Positions 50,845 to 58,977 are shown, counted from the stretch's first letter. The stretch is 64,000 bases of DNA from JAPUME01 sp027294185 (GCA_963555835.3 CAUVWZ020000002.1:1860001-1924000), one strand, 5' to 3'. Program-made: numbers and translations. Notes: generated by a model from the letters alone, not told the origin.

Positions 50845-51777
50845 TTACCCCCTGGTGTAGTTGAGGGCCATGAAGCCGAACGATGCCGCCATGATCAGGA
50901 CGGACATAACCGCCAGAAAATTCCATAGCTTTTCTTCAAACGGTGTTTCCGGTTCCCCCTCGGGAATCAGGTAGCCGAGGACCGCTCCGGTGGCAACTCC
51001 GCCGATATGGGCAGCATTGTCCACGCGCAGGAAAAGACCGAAGATCAGGATATAGAAGAACCAGCGAACCAGCGACGCTCGGTAGGCCGCGCCCGTGCGC
51101 CCGTGGTGAAAGCTCGCGCCGATCAGGACTCCTACCAATCCCAGGATGGCCCCGGAAGCGCCCACCGAGATGCCGCCAGGACTCCAGAACAGGCTCAGCA
51201 GGAAACCGTTGACCCCCGCGACCAGATACATCACCAGAAACTTGGGAGTCTGGAATAGCTGCTCGACCTGCGGGCCCATATCGAGCAGCACCCACATGTT
51301 GAAGCCGATGTGCATGAGATTGCCGTGGAGGAACGTGGCCGTGACCAGCCGCCACCACTCGCCGCCTCTCAGGATTCCCGGTCCCCACTTGGCGCCGAAA
51401 TCGACCAGCACGTCGCCGCGCACACCTCCAAAGCCGGGAGTGCCGGTCATTTCCGCCTGAGCCGCCTGGAAGCTGAGGTAGAGGGTCAGGGCATAAAGCC
51501 CGAGGTTGATGGCTGCCAGCGCCGAGGTTGCGGTCGAGGGCATCGGCAGAACGCCGCCGAGCAGTCCCGGCGATACGCTGCGAGGGGCCGCGCTTTTAAG
51601 GTGCACGCCGCACAGGGGACAGGTGGAATCGTCGCGGCCGACGAGCGCCCGGCAGGAGGGGCACATGCGGTGCGCCGCTTCCTTCCCTCCGGCACGGTAG
51701 CGAATCCCCGTCCACCACTGTTCCAAGTCGCGGCGAAGGCGCTCCAGCTTAAAGCGAAGTCTTGAGGGAAGATTCAT
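50845..51777 (-). CDS. Rhomboid family intramembrane serine protease with N-terminal zinc ribbon
   Basis: The 310-aa protein has catalytic Ser208 in SVGASGAILGL and His257 in NAAHIGG, with the HGNLMHIGFNM motif of the L1/TM2 region. Six helices are predicted. The N-terminus has a cytoplasmic zinc ribbon, CPSC (39-42) and CPLC (53-56), before the first helix. Rhomboids cleave membrane proteins within or near the bilayer; the ribbon may bind a regulator. It is divergent from the 61-aa basic protein gene. Confidence 0.9.
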   Translation of the reverse strand: MNLPSRLRFKLERLRRDLEQWWTGIRYRAGGKEAAHRMCPSCRALVGRDDSTCPLCGVHLKSAAPRSVSPGLLGGVLPMPSTATSALAAINLGLYALTLYLSFQAAQAEMTGTPGFGGVRGDVLVDFGAKWGPGILRGGEWWRLVTATFLHGNLMHIGFNMWVLLDMGPQVEQLFQTPKFLVMYLVAGVNGFLLSLFWSPGGISVGASGAILGLVGVLIGASFHHGRTGAAYRASLVRWFFYILIFGLFLRVDNAAHIGGVATGAVLGYLIPEGEPETPFEEKLWNFLAVMSVLIMAASFGFMALNYTRG

Positions 51778-51847
51778 GGGTCTTGTCGCAGGGTGGTCTG
51801 CCTGCTCCTACAGGCTACCTCAGAAACCGGCGGTTCGGGAAATCTGT

Positions 51848-51876
51848 TTGTCCCAGAATGACCCGACCAGTACAAT
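51848..51876 (+). promoter_or_regulatory. Promoter of the 61-aa basic protein and rlpA
   Basis: TTGTCC (51848-51853), a 17-bp spacer and TACAAT (51871-51876) lie about 60 bp before the ATG at 51935. Confidence 0.55.
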
Positions 51877-51934
51877 AGCATCGGCTGGGGCCGACGAGGA
51901 GTCGGGTTGCCCCTCAACAAATGGAGGTAGTGAC

Positions 51935-52120
51935 ATGACAATCAAGAAGAGCGCCACGACCATCGGCCGCAAACTCGGCCGCATGATGAGTACTTTGGAA
52001 AAATCGACCCAGAAACCCGCCGCTGAAATCACCAAAGCGCTGCGACGGAGCGCAAAAGAACTGGTGAAGCTTGCCGGCCAATTGGAAAAAAAGAGCAAGG
52101 CCGGGAAAAAGAAGAAGTAG
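51935..52120 (+). CDS. Small basic protein with Lys-rich tail, 61 aa
   Basis: The ATG has GGAGGT seven bases upstream and a promoter before it. The product (MTIKKSATTIGRKLGRMMST, ending GKKKK) is a predicted amphipathic helical hairpin with a lysine-rich C-terminus and pI well above 10. It may bind DNA, RNA or membranes. A longer in-frame reading to 51776 runs through the promoter and is rejected. It ends seven bases before the likely rlpA start, so the two are probably co-transcribed. Confidence 0.75.
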   Translation: MTIKKSATTIGRKLGRMMSTLEKSTQKPAAEITKALRRSAKELVKLAGQLEKKSKAGKKKK

Positions 52121-52127
52121 CAGTAAA

Positions 52128-52847
52128 TTGAAAGCGATTCCAGGCAGAGACAAGGTGGGAACCCTCGGCCCCTCATTGAAGGCGGTAGCGGCCCTTGCGG
52201 TGATTTCCGTCACCCTGAGCGGATGCGGCGCGAGCCGCACCGCCCGTCGGCCGCGCGTCCCACCGCCGCCCGCCCCACCCACGGCACCCTCCACTGCCCG
52301 AATCCTCCAGGGCGAAGAGGGCATAGCCTCCTGGTACGGGGAACCTTTCCACGGGCGTCGGACTGCCAACGGTGAGGTCTACAATATGTACGCCATCTCG
52401 GCAGCGCATAAGACCTTGCCTTTCGGCACGGAAGTCATGGTCCACAATCTGAGAAACGGCCGGAGGGTTCAGGTGCGGATTAACGACCGCGGTCCGTTTA
52501 TCCAGGGGCGCATCATCGACCTCTCCCACGCGGCAGCGCAGGCCATCGACATGTCGGGCATCGCCCCGGTGCGCCTGCAAATCCTGAAGCTTCCCCTGCC
52601 TCCCACTCCCGGCCGCACGCGTTACTCGGTTCAAGTGGGCTCTTTCAACCTGCGACGGAACGCCGTCCAGCTCCAGAATAGACTCCGGCGGGCGTTTTCG
52701 CCTGTATTCGTTGAAACCTTTGACCGTGGCGACCGGACCTTTTACCGCGTGCGCGTGGGAGAGGTTCGAACCATCGCCCAAGCGCGGCAATTAGAACGGA
52801 GGTTGCAGAGGAGAAAGCTCAAACCCTTCATCGTTATGCTCGATTAG
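52128..52847 (+). CDS. rlpA: RlpA-like septal-ring lipoprotein with SPOR domain
   Basis: The 239-aa product has a signal peptide with lipobox LSGC, a Pro-rich linker, the double-psi beta-barrel RlpA domain (GIASWYGEPFHGRRTANGE, VRINDRGPFIQGRIIDLSHAAA) with its catalytic-type Asp, and a C-terminal SPOR domain (YSVQVGSFNLRRNA). RlpA cleaves denuded peptidoglycan at the septum in some bacteria. The start is uncertain: TTG 52128 is given, GTG 52155 is possible. It follows the 61-aa gene. Confidence 0.87.
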   Translation: MKAIPGRDKVGTLGPSLKAVAALAVISVTLSGCGASRTARRPRVPPPPAPPTAPSTARILQGEEGIASWYGEPFHGRRTANGEVYNMYAISAAHKTLPFGTEVMVHNLRNGRRVQVRINDRGPFIQGRIIDLSHAAAQAIDMSGIAPVRLQILKLPLPPTPGRTRYSVQVGSFNLRRNAVQLQNRLRRAFSPVFVETFDRGDRTFYRVRVGEVRTIAQARQLERRLQRRKLKPFIVMLD

Positions 52848-52954
52848 CGATTAGCGAGCCGGGCGGGGGAGCAGTTTGCCGGCCGGCGGAAATTCCGAGC
52901 AGGATCATCCTCCCGTGCCCGAAGAAGAACAAGATCGGCACCTAGGAAAATAAA

Positions 52955-53308
52955 ATGAATGACACAGCCCATTGCCTCTTCTGCCGCATCATCAGGAAAG
53001 AGATTCCCGCCAAGGTCATCTATGACGATGCCACCAGCCTGGCCTTTGAGGACATCAACCCTCAGGCGCCGACTCATATTCTGGTGATTCCCAAGAAACA
53101 CTTGGCGTCTCTCGACGAGGCGGCCAGTGAAGACGAGCCCGTGCTCGGACATCTCCAGTGGGTCGCTGCAGAACTGGCCCGCGACCGCGGCATCGACAAA
53201 GGCGGCTACCGAACCGTAGTCAACAACGGCGCCGGAGCAGGCCAGTCCGTCTTCCACCTGCACCTGCACCTGCTCGGGGGACGCTCCTTCGCCTGGCCGC
53301 CGGGGTAG
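52955..53308 (+). CDS. HIT family nucleotide-binding protein (HinT-like)
   Basis: The 117-aa product has the histidine triad HLHLHLL at 101-107 (His101, His103, His105) and the CLFCRII zinc-like start. HinT-type proteins hydrolyse adenosine phosphoramidates and aminoacyl-AMP. Length and order of motifs are normal. The gene lies 27 bp before the LPPGL lipoprotein; a shared transcript is possible. Confidence 0.92.
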   Translation: MNDTAHCLFCRIIRKEIPAKVIYDDATSLAFEDINPQAPTHILVIPKKHLASLDEAASEDEPVLGHLQWVAAELARDRGIDKGGYRTVVNNGAGAGQSVFHLHLHLLGGRSFAWPPG

Positions 53309-53335
53309 CCAAAATCGACATACTTGGAGGATCCC

Positions 53336-53767
53336 GTGAGAAAGCAAATACTGGTCAGTATCGTATTGGGAGTGCTGCTCCTTGGGTGGGGTTGCGCGCA
53401 GAGGCGGCCTTCGCGTCCTAGCGTCAACCTGCCGACTCAATCCAGGCCCCGCGCGGCCCAGACGTCGGTCGCAGTGGTCTTCTCCTCCGGCGACCGGGAG
53501 ATCATCATCGAGTTTGCGCGAGGAAATCGTAGCGGGCTTCCGCCCGGGTTGGCAAAGAAGGACCGGCTGCCTCCGGGACTCGAGCGGCAACTCCGTCGCA
53601 ACGGGCAGTTGCCTCCAGGCCTCCAAAAGAGACTGACAACTTTCCCGGGCTCGCTGGAGGCACGGCTGGGAACGCTTCCTCGTGGGGCCCGGCGCGTCTT
53701 TCTGGGCGACCGCGCCCTCATCCTGGGCGCCGCCAACCTCATCCTGGATATTTTTCTTTACCGGTAG
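53336..53767 (+). CDS. Lipoprotein with LPPGL-repeat domain (paralogue of 1815-2819 C-terminus), 143 aa
   Basis: The GTG start at 53336 has GGAGG five bases upstream. A signal peptide with lipobox LGWGC gives a lipoprotein. The rest is the same domain as the C-terminus of the protein at 1815-2819: an EVIIEF-type strand, GLPPGLAKKDRLPPGLERQL, a third LPPGL, then LPRGARRVFLGDRALIL and a hydrophobic end. The two copies agree at most positions, including in DNA. Such Pro/Gly-Leu repeats recall RcnB-like periplasmic proteins. Function unknown. Confidence 0.8.
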   Translation: MRKQILVSIVLGVLLLGWGCAQRRPSRPSVNLPTQSRPRAAQTSVAVVFSSGDREIIIEFARGNRSGLPPGLAKKDRLPPGLERQLRRNGQLPPGLQKRLTTFPGSLEARLGTLPRGARRVFLGDRALILGAANLILDIFLYR

Positions 53768-53915
53768 CTCAAAGGGCTTTGCCGGTAACTTCACCGGTAG
53801 AAAGCGACACCTTGCGCAACACCCCACCCTTGCTGAGTAAGGATAGGGCACCCGGCCGCACCTCACCCTTACCCCCGGTTTTACAGGGATACTGGGGCTA
53901 TCCCTGCCTCTCTGC

Positions 53916-53945
53916 TTGCCTTTTGTCGTTGCTCCACCATAGAAT
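53916..53945 (+). promoter_or_regulatory. Probable promoter of the ffh operon
   Basis: TTGCCT (53916-53921), an 18-bp spacer and TAGAAT (53940-53945) stand about 140 bp before ffh, giving a leader of about 130 nt. The rest of 53768-53915 holds only an imperfect TTACCGG/CCGGTAA inverted repeat around the preceding stop codon. Confidence 0.5.
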
Positions 53946-54026
53946 AGATTGCCCGGTTTTCGCCATGGAGATTGGGCCGGGAAGAACCCGATTTTCACGG
54001 GTTAGAGAAGCAAAATATTTCCAAAC

Positions 54027-54055
54027 CCTGTCGAGGTGACCCTTCACCTAACAGG
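54027..54055 (+). promoter_or_regulatory. Hairpin in the ffh 5' leader
   Basis: CCTGT-cg-AGGTGA-CCCT-TCACCT-a-ACAGG forms a two-part stem with a four-base loop, 28 bases before the ffh ATG. A second small hairpin (AGCC/AGGCT) follows. There is no T tract. It may be a translational control or processing element. Confidence 0.4.
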
Positions 54056-54083
54056 CAAGGTGCAGCCGTTAGGCTAAGCTGAG

Positions 54084-55436
54084 ATGTTTGAGGCTCTGCA
54101 GGAAAAATTCGAGCGCGTCTTTAAGACGCTCCGCATCGAAGGAACCCTCTCCGAGGAGTCCCTGGATGCCACCCTGCGCGAGGTCCGCATGGCGTTGCTC
54201 GAAGCGGACGTCAACCTCAAGGTGGTCAAGGACCTGCTCGAACGCATCCGCGTCCGCGCGCTCGGTGAGACGGTGCGCAAAGGGCTCACGCCCGGCCAGG
54301 AAATCATCCGCATCGTTCGCGATGAGCTGGTCGGCCTGCTGGGCCGGGACACCTCAGAGATCATCTACTCGCGCGAGCTGCCCTCAGTGTTTCTGCTGGT
54401 CGGCCTGCAAGGGAGCGGCAAGACCACAACGACCGGCAAGCTCGCCAAGTGGCTGGAAAAGAAGGGCAAGCGCCCCATGCTGGTTTCGACCGACGTCAAA
54501 CGTCCTGCGGCGCGCGAGCAGTTGGCCATCATTGCCAAGCAGATCGGAATTCCCTGCTTTCCGGGTGAAGGGCTCGACGAACCCCTGGCGCTGGCCCGCG
54601 CGGCCCGCAAGGACGCCGCTGACCGTGGCCACGACGTGCTGCTCATCGACAGCGCCGGTCGCCTCCACATTGACGAGGAGCTGATGAAGGAGCTCGGCGA
54701 GCTGCGCACCGAGCTGCGACCGAGCGAGATTCTGTTCGTCGCCGATTCGATGATGGGGCAGGATGCGGTCCGGAGCGGGCAGCAGTTCCATGAGCGGCTC
54801 GGCATTACGGGCGTGGTCCTCACCAAGCTCGACGGGGACGCGCGCGGCGGCGCGGCGCTTTCCATCCATCACGTCACCGGCCAGCCCATCAAGTTCGTCG
54901 GTGTGGGCGAAGGCTATGACGCGCTGGAAGTCTTCCATCCCGACCGCATGGTGTCGCGAATTCTCGGCATGGGCGATGTGATGAGCCTGATCGAAAAGGC
55001 CGAATCATCCATCGACAAGAAAAAAGCCCTCGCGCTCCAGGAAAAGGTCCGGTCGAACAGTTTTAACCTGGAAGATTTCCGCGACCAGATGCAGCAGATT
55101 CGGAAGATGGGACCGCTCGACCAGATCATGGGCATGCTCCCGCGCGTGGGACCATTGAAGAAGATTCCCAAAGCCGCAATGGATGAGAAGCAACTGGTCC
55201 GCGTCGAAGCCATTATCAACTCGATGACGCGGCAGGAGCGGTCGAACCACCGCGTCATCAACGGCAAGCGGCGCAAGCGCATCGCCCGGGGCAGCGGAAC
55301 CTCGGCTCAGGAAGTCAATCAACTGCTGAGGCAATTCGTGCAGATGCAGAAGATGATGAAGTCGCTCGGACGGGGCCTGGGAAAGGGTCTGGCCGGCATG
55401 AATCTGCCCATGGGAGGCGCTTTGCCTCCGGGGTAG
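54084..55436 (+). CDS. ffh: Signal recognition particle protein Ffh
   Basis: The 450-aa GTPase binds 4.5S RNA and signal sequences of nascent membrane proteins. It has the NG domain with G1 GLQGSGKTTT (107-116), DTAGR-type G3 as IDSAGRLH, TKLDGDARGGAALS, and the Met-rich M domain (MQQIRKMGPLDQIMGMLP, RRKRIARGSG). The G3 has Ser where most have Thr. The tail GMNLPMGGALPPG is short. It is the first gene of the ffh-rpsP-khpA-rimM-trmD-rplS cluster. Confidence 0.96.
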   Translation: MFEALQEKFERVFKTLRIEGTLSEESLDATLREVRMALLEADVNLKVVKDLLERIRVRALGETVRKGLTPGQEIIRIVRDELVGLLGRDTSEIIYSRELPSVFLLVGLQGSGKTTTTGKLAKWLEKKGKRPMLVSTDVKRPAAREQLAIIAKQIGIPCFPGEGLDEPLALARAARKDAADRGHDVLLIDSAGRLHIDEELMKELGELRTELRPSEILFVADSMMGQDAVRSGQQFHERLGITGVVLTKLDGDARGGAALSIHHVTGQPIKFVGVGEGYDALEVFHPDRMVSRILGMGDVMSLIEKAESSIDKKKALALQEKVRSNSFNLEDFRDQMQQIRKMGPLDQIMGMLPRVGPLKKIPKAAMDEKQLVRVEAIINSMTRQERSNHRVINGKRRKRIARGSGTSAQEVNQLLRQFVQMQKMMKSLGRGLGKGLAGMNLPMGGALPPG

Positions 55437-55484
55437 GAAATTCCCGTCCCGACGGAGTGGGACGAATCCAAACAGGAGCGATCA

Positions 55485-55757
55485 TTGTTACGAATAAGGT
55501 TATTCAGAACGGGGGCGAAGAAGAAGCCTCATTATCGCATCGTCGTCATTAACCGGGAAACCCGGCGTGACGGGCGCTGTGTGGAAATCCTGGGCCACTA
55601 TAATCCCCAAAGCAACCCGGCGGAGATTGTTTTGAACCGGGAGCGCGCCGAATACTGGATAAAGTGCGGGGCGCAGCCATCGGATACGGTTCGCGGGCTG
55701 ATGAAAAAGGCGCCCACGGCGCAGCCGGAAACCCAGGCCGTATCGCCTGAACGATAG
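55485..55757 (+). CDS. rpsP: 30S ribosomal protein S16
   Basis: The 90-aa product reads MLRIRLFRTGAKKKPHYRIVV, then GRCVEILGHYNPQSNP and a WIKCGAQPSDTVRGLMKK end, all typical of S16. The start is a TTG at 55485 with AGGAGCG nine bases upstream. It is the second gene of the translation cluster and lies 48 bp after ffh. Confidence 0.95.
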   Translation: MLRIRLFRTGAKKKPHYRIVVINRETRRDGRCVEILGHYNPQSNPAEIVLNRERAEYWIKCGAQPSDTVRGLMKKAPTAQPETQAVSPER

Positions 55758-55893
55758 TCGGGTTTTGCCACTTGTCCAGCCGGAAGAACCGATGCGAAGC
55801 GTCATCATCCTCAACCGGAAGGTCTGGTCCTCATAGGGTAGAAAGACTTCACTCACCTGGTGCAGCCCGCAGAGGCGGGGGACGGGAGGCAAA

Positions 55894-56124
55894 ATGAAAG
55901 AGCTCATCGAATCCATCGCTAAAGCTCTCGTGGACAATCCCGAGGAGGTTTCCGTCCGGCCCGTAGAAGGAGAGCAGGTCACGGTGCTCGAGCTTCGTGT
56001 TCATCCTACGGACCTGGGGAAAGTGATCGGAAAACAGGGTCGCACGGCGCGCTCCATGCGCACGATCCTGGGGGCCGCTGGAATGAAGCTGAAGAAGCGC
56101 TTTACGCTGGAAATCCTCGAATAG
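55894..56124 (+). CDS. khpA: KH-domain RNA-binding protein KhpA
   Basis: The 76-aa protein has a single type II KH domain with the GxxG loop in GKVIGKQGRTARSMR. KhpA, with KhpB, binds many RNAs and affects cell length in firmicutes. Its place between rpsP and rimM is conserved in many bacteria. GGGAGG lies upstream of the ATG. The 136-bp gap after rpsP holds no clear gene. Confidence 0.93.
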   Translation: MKELIESIAKALVDNPEEVSVRPVEGEQVTVLELRVHPTDLGKVIGKQGRTARSMRTILGAAGMKLKKRFTLEILE

Positions 56125-56242
56125 CGCTCGGGACCCGTCAAAAATCGGCTTGAGCATCGGGACGAACTCGCCCCGGCTTTCGTCTTCTCGTATGTCTTCA
56201 TTGAAGACATTGAAGAAGGTCGGCTGGAGGCAGGAGTTGCCG

Positions 56243-56893
56243 ATGAACGCGAGTTTCCCTGAGAAACCCGACCCTGAAAAAATAATGGCCGGTGCACGCC
56301 CCAAGGATGAAGCCGAGAACCCAGCGGCGCCGAAATTCCTGGCCATCGCCCGGATCACCCGGCCTCAGGGCCGCCGTGGCGAGGTTGCGGCGGAAATCCT
56401 GACCGGGTTTCCCGACCGTTTCCAGTCCCTGGAGGAAGTCTTACTCCTCACGGGGTCCGATCCTCCCCGAACCCGACGCCTCGAAAAGGCATGGCCCCAC
56501 AAGGGGCGGATCATCCTCAAGTTTCAAGGTGTGGACACGATTGACGAGGCCGAACGCCTGCGCGACCATCAGGTGGTCATACCGCGAGAAGAGCGCGTTC
56601 CGGCTCCTCCCCATCACCACTATGTTTACGAGCTGGTGGGCTGCAGGGTTCTTGAACTCACCGGGGAGGGTTCGAAAGAACTCGGAACCGTCGAGGGACT
56701 CGAACGTACGGGGGGCGTTGACCTGCTAAAAGTCCAAACCACCGAAGGGGAGATTCTGATTCCCTTTGCCGAGGCGATTTGCAGGAAAATCGACATAACC
56801 GCGCGGGTGATTGAGGTCGAGCTGCCGGAGGATTTGGCTGACATCAATAAAGTCCAGAAAGTGATGGGACACATAAGACGGAAAAGGAAATAA
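56243..56893 (+). CDS. rimM: 16S rRNA processing protein RimM
   Basis: ATG 56243 has AGGAG six bases upstream. The 216-aa product has a 30-residue charged N-terminal extension, then the RimM domain (AIARITRPQGRRGEVAAEILTGFPDRF) and a PRC-barrel (VYELVGCRVLEL, ILIPFAEAICRKID). RimM helps 30S head maturation and binds S19. It lies between khpA and trmD as expected. Confidence 0.94.
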   Translation: MNASFPEKPDPEKIMAGARPKDEAENPAAPKFLAIARITRPQGRRGEVAAEILTGFPDRFQSLEEVLLLTGSDPPRTRRLEKAWPHKGRIILKFQGVDTIDEAERLRDHQVVIPREERVPAPPHHHYVYELVGCRVLELTGEGSKELGTVEGLERTGGVDLLKVQTTEGEILIPFAEAICRKIDITARVIEVELPEDLADINKVQKVMGHIRRKRK

Positions 56894-56918
56894 GACAGGA
56901 CCTGCGGGCGGGCGTCAC

Positions 56919-57701
56919 ATGATCGTTTTCGATATCCTCACCATTTTTCCGGATTTCTTTTCGAGTGTCCTCGAGCACGGCATGGTGAAGCGCTCTCTCA
57001 CCGATGGACAGGCAGCGGCGAAGATCCACAATCTTCGCGACTATACTCACGACCGGCATCGCACCGTCGATGACCGGCCTTTCGGCGGAGGGCCGGGAAT
57101 GATCCTGAAACCTGAGCCCATCTTTGCTGCGGTTGAAAAACTCACCCAGGATGTCGGCGAGCGGAACTTCCCGGTGATCCTGCTTTCGGCCACCGGCCGC
57201 CTGTTCGACCAGAAATACGCCGCCCGCCTCTCGGGAGAAAAGAGAGTTGTTTTAATCTGCGGCCGCTACGAAGGGGTAGACGAGCGGGTAGCCCGGCATC
57301 TGGCGACCGATGAGCTCTCGGTGGGAAACTTCGTCCTGAGCGGAGGCGAACTCGCCGCCTGTGTCGTGCTGGATGCGGTGACGCGGCTTCTGCCCGGCGT
57401 GCTGGGGAATGAAGAATCGGCCCAGACGGAATCCTTCGCGCCTGAGACCGGCTCCGGTGAGGACGGCGCGGTCGGCATGCTCGAATTCCCGCAGTATACC
57501 CGGCCCGTGGAATTTCGCGGCTGGGGGGTTCCTCCAGTCCTGATTTCGGGGAACCACGAAGAGATTCGCAAATGGCGGCGGCGCAAGGCCCTGGAAAAAA
57601 CCCTCGAAGCGAGGCCTGACCTTCTGGACGGAGTCGGTCTCGACCCCCCTGAAGAGGCCCTTTTGAGCGATCTAAAGCGACGGGGGCGAAAGCTCGCCTG
57701 A
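56919..57701 (+). CDS. trmD: tRNA (guanine-N1)-methyltransferase
   Basis: TrmD methylates G37 of tRNAs. The 260-aa SPOUT protein has MIVFDILTIFPDFF, DDRPFGGGPGMILKPEP, the SAM trefoil-knot segment ICGRYEGVDERV and LSGGELAACVVLDAVTRLLPG. A Gly/Asp-rich insert (ETGSGEDGAVG) lies in the linker before the C-terminal domain. The start is 25 bp after rimM. Confidence 0.96.
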   Translation: MIVFDILTIFPDFFSSVLEHGMVKRSLTDGQAAAKIHNLRDYTHDRHRTVDDRPFGGGPGMILKPEPIFAAVEKLTQDVGERNFPVILLSATGRLFDQKYAARLSGEKRVVLICGRYEGVDERVARHLATDELSVGNFVLSGGELAACVVLDAVTRLLPGVLGNEESAQTESFAPETGSGEDGAVGMLEFPQYTRPVEFRGWGVPPVLISGNHEEIRKWRRRKALEKTLEARPDLLDGVGLDPPEEALLSDLKRRGRKLA

Positions 57702-57743
57702 AGCGGGGCACGGAAGCGTATCATCCGGGCGCCGTTTTGGTTT

Positions 57744-57828
57744 AATCTAAAGAGGCTGACCGGCTAAAGTGGCTATCGGGCTATAGAGGCTTGCCGGCCT
57801 ATAGAGGCCAGCGGGCTATAAAGGCCGG
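57744..57828. repeat. Degenerate tandem repeat between trmD and rplS
   Basis: About five units of 15-18 bp follow each other, built on CGGGCTATAGAGGCTTGC: the units share the core CTAWAGAGGC with varied ends, and the last reads GGGCTATAAAGGCCGGC. Neighbouring units can pair (GGCCTATAGAGGCC is nearly self-complementary). The array sits in the 178-bp gap before rplS and may form hairpins in the transcript. Confidence 0.65.
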
Positions 57829-57879
57829 CGGGGCGCCGCTCCAAAGACATTAATTTAGAAAGGGAATGTAAACAGTCCA

Positions 57880-58239
57880 ATGAATGCCGTTGAAAAACTT
57901 GAAAAGGAACATCTGAAGAGCGGTCTTCCCGCCTTTAATCCCGGAGACACGGTGCGCGTGCGCGTCAGGATAAAAGAAGGGGATAAGGAGCGGCTGCAGG
58001 CGTTTGAAGGAACCGTCATCGCTCGGCGAGGTGGAGGCACCCGGGCCTCCTTCACCGTGCGCAAAACCTCCTTCAGCCAGGGCGTTGAGCGTATCTTCCC
58101 CCTCCACTCACCCGTGATCCATAGCATCGAAGTGGTAAACTCCGGCCGTGTGCGGCGGGCCAAGCTATACTATCTTCGCAAGTTGCGGGGTAAAGCGGCC
58201 CGCTTGAAACTTGCAAAACGAGTGAAGAAGGGCAAGTGA
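57880..58239 (+). CDS. rplS: 50S ribosomal protein L19
   Basis: The 119-aa product matches L19: FNPGDTVRVRVRIKEGDKERLQAFEGTVIARRG, then TVRKTSFSQGVERIFPLHSP and KLYYLRKLRGKAARLK. Length is normal. AGAAAGGGA lies upstream of the ATG. It closes the ribosomal cluster; rnhB follows. Confidence 0.96.
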   Translation: MNAVEKLEKEHLKSGLPAFNPGDTVRVRVRIKEGDKERLQAFEGTVIARRGGGTRASFTVRKTSFSQGVERIFPLHSPVIHSIEVVNSGRVRRAKLYYLRKLRGKAARLKLAKRVKKGK

Positions 58240-58241
58240 GG

Positions 58242-58265
58242 ACTCTCCCCGCCTTCGGGGAGAGT
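58242..58265 (+). repeat. Perfect hairpin after rplS
   Basis: ACTCTCCCCG-CCTT-CGGGGAGAGT is a perfect ten-base-pair stem with a four-base loop, starting two bases after the rplS stop. No T tract follows, so it is either a weak terminator or a stabilising or processing hairpin between rplS and rnhB. Confidence 0.55.
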
Positions 58266-58308
58266 GGAAAAGCTGAACGCGACTCATGCTCATCGGGAAG
58301 TGACCCGG

Positions 58309-58977
58309 ATGCCGCGCCTCGTTCCCCCAAAACTATGGGTGTGTACGGCCCGCCTGGAAGCCCACCTGCAGCGGCGCGGATGGTCTCATATTGCCGGCTG
58401 CGACGAGGTAGGCCGTGGGGCCTTGATGGGACCCCTGGTGGCTGCCGCCGTTATCCTCGATCCCACCCGTTCCATTTCCGGACTCAACGACTCAAAAAAG
58501 ATCGCCCCTGACGAGCGTGAGCGGCTGGATGCGGAGATTCGCTCCCATGCCGTCGCCTACGGAGTTGTTTTCATCGAAGCTCGCGAGGTGGACCGGCTCA
58601 ATGTTTACCAGGCTTCGCGAAAGGCCATGATCGAAGCCGTAGGGCGACTTTCCCCTCGCCCGGACTTCATCCTGACCGATGCCATGCCGCTTCCCGGCTA
58701 CCCGCTTCCTTACCACGCCCTCATCCACGGAGACTCTCGTTCAATCACCATCGCTGCGGCATCCATTCTGGCCAAGGTGGCCCGCGACGCTCACATGCGG
58801 CAGTTGGACAAATGCTTTCCCGGCTACGAGATCAGCCGGAACAAGGGTTACGGCACCCGACAGCACATGGCAGCACTGGAGCGATTGGGCCCCTGCCCCG
58901 AGCATCGGAAGAGTTTCCGGCCCGTGGCGGAGTGGGCTGCCTCGTCCCTGTCGTCGCTCGTCGGTTCCTCCCCATGA
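58309..58977 (+). CDS. rnhB: Ribonuclease HII
   Basis: RNase HII removes ribonucleotides from DNA. The 222-aa product has the active-site Asp-Glu in AGCDEVGRGALMGPLVAAAVIL, the DSKKIAPDERERL-type segment and ILTDAMPLPGYPLPYHALIHGDSRS. ATG 58309 is chosen over a GTG at 58264 that lies in the hairpin. The linkage to rplS is classical. Confidence 0.94.
   Translation: MPRLVPPKLWVCTARLEAHLQRRGWSHIAGCDEVGRGALMGPLVAAAVILDPTRSISGLNDSKKIAPDERERLDAEIRSHAVAYGVVFIEAREVDRLNVYQASRKAMIEAVGRLSPRPDFILTDAMPLPGYPLPYHALIHGDSRSITIAAASILAKVARDAHMRQLDKCFPGYEISRNKGYGTRQHMAALERLGPCPEHRKSFRPVAEWAASSLSSLVGSSP

Noticed and set aside
53757..53790. TTACCGG/CCGGTAA inverted repeat at the end of the LPPGL lipoprotein gene as a terminator
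   Set aside because: The stem overlaps the stop codon, has a long loop and is not followed by a T tract.
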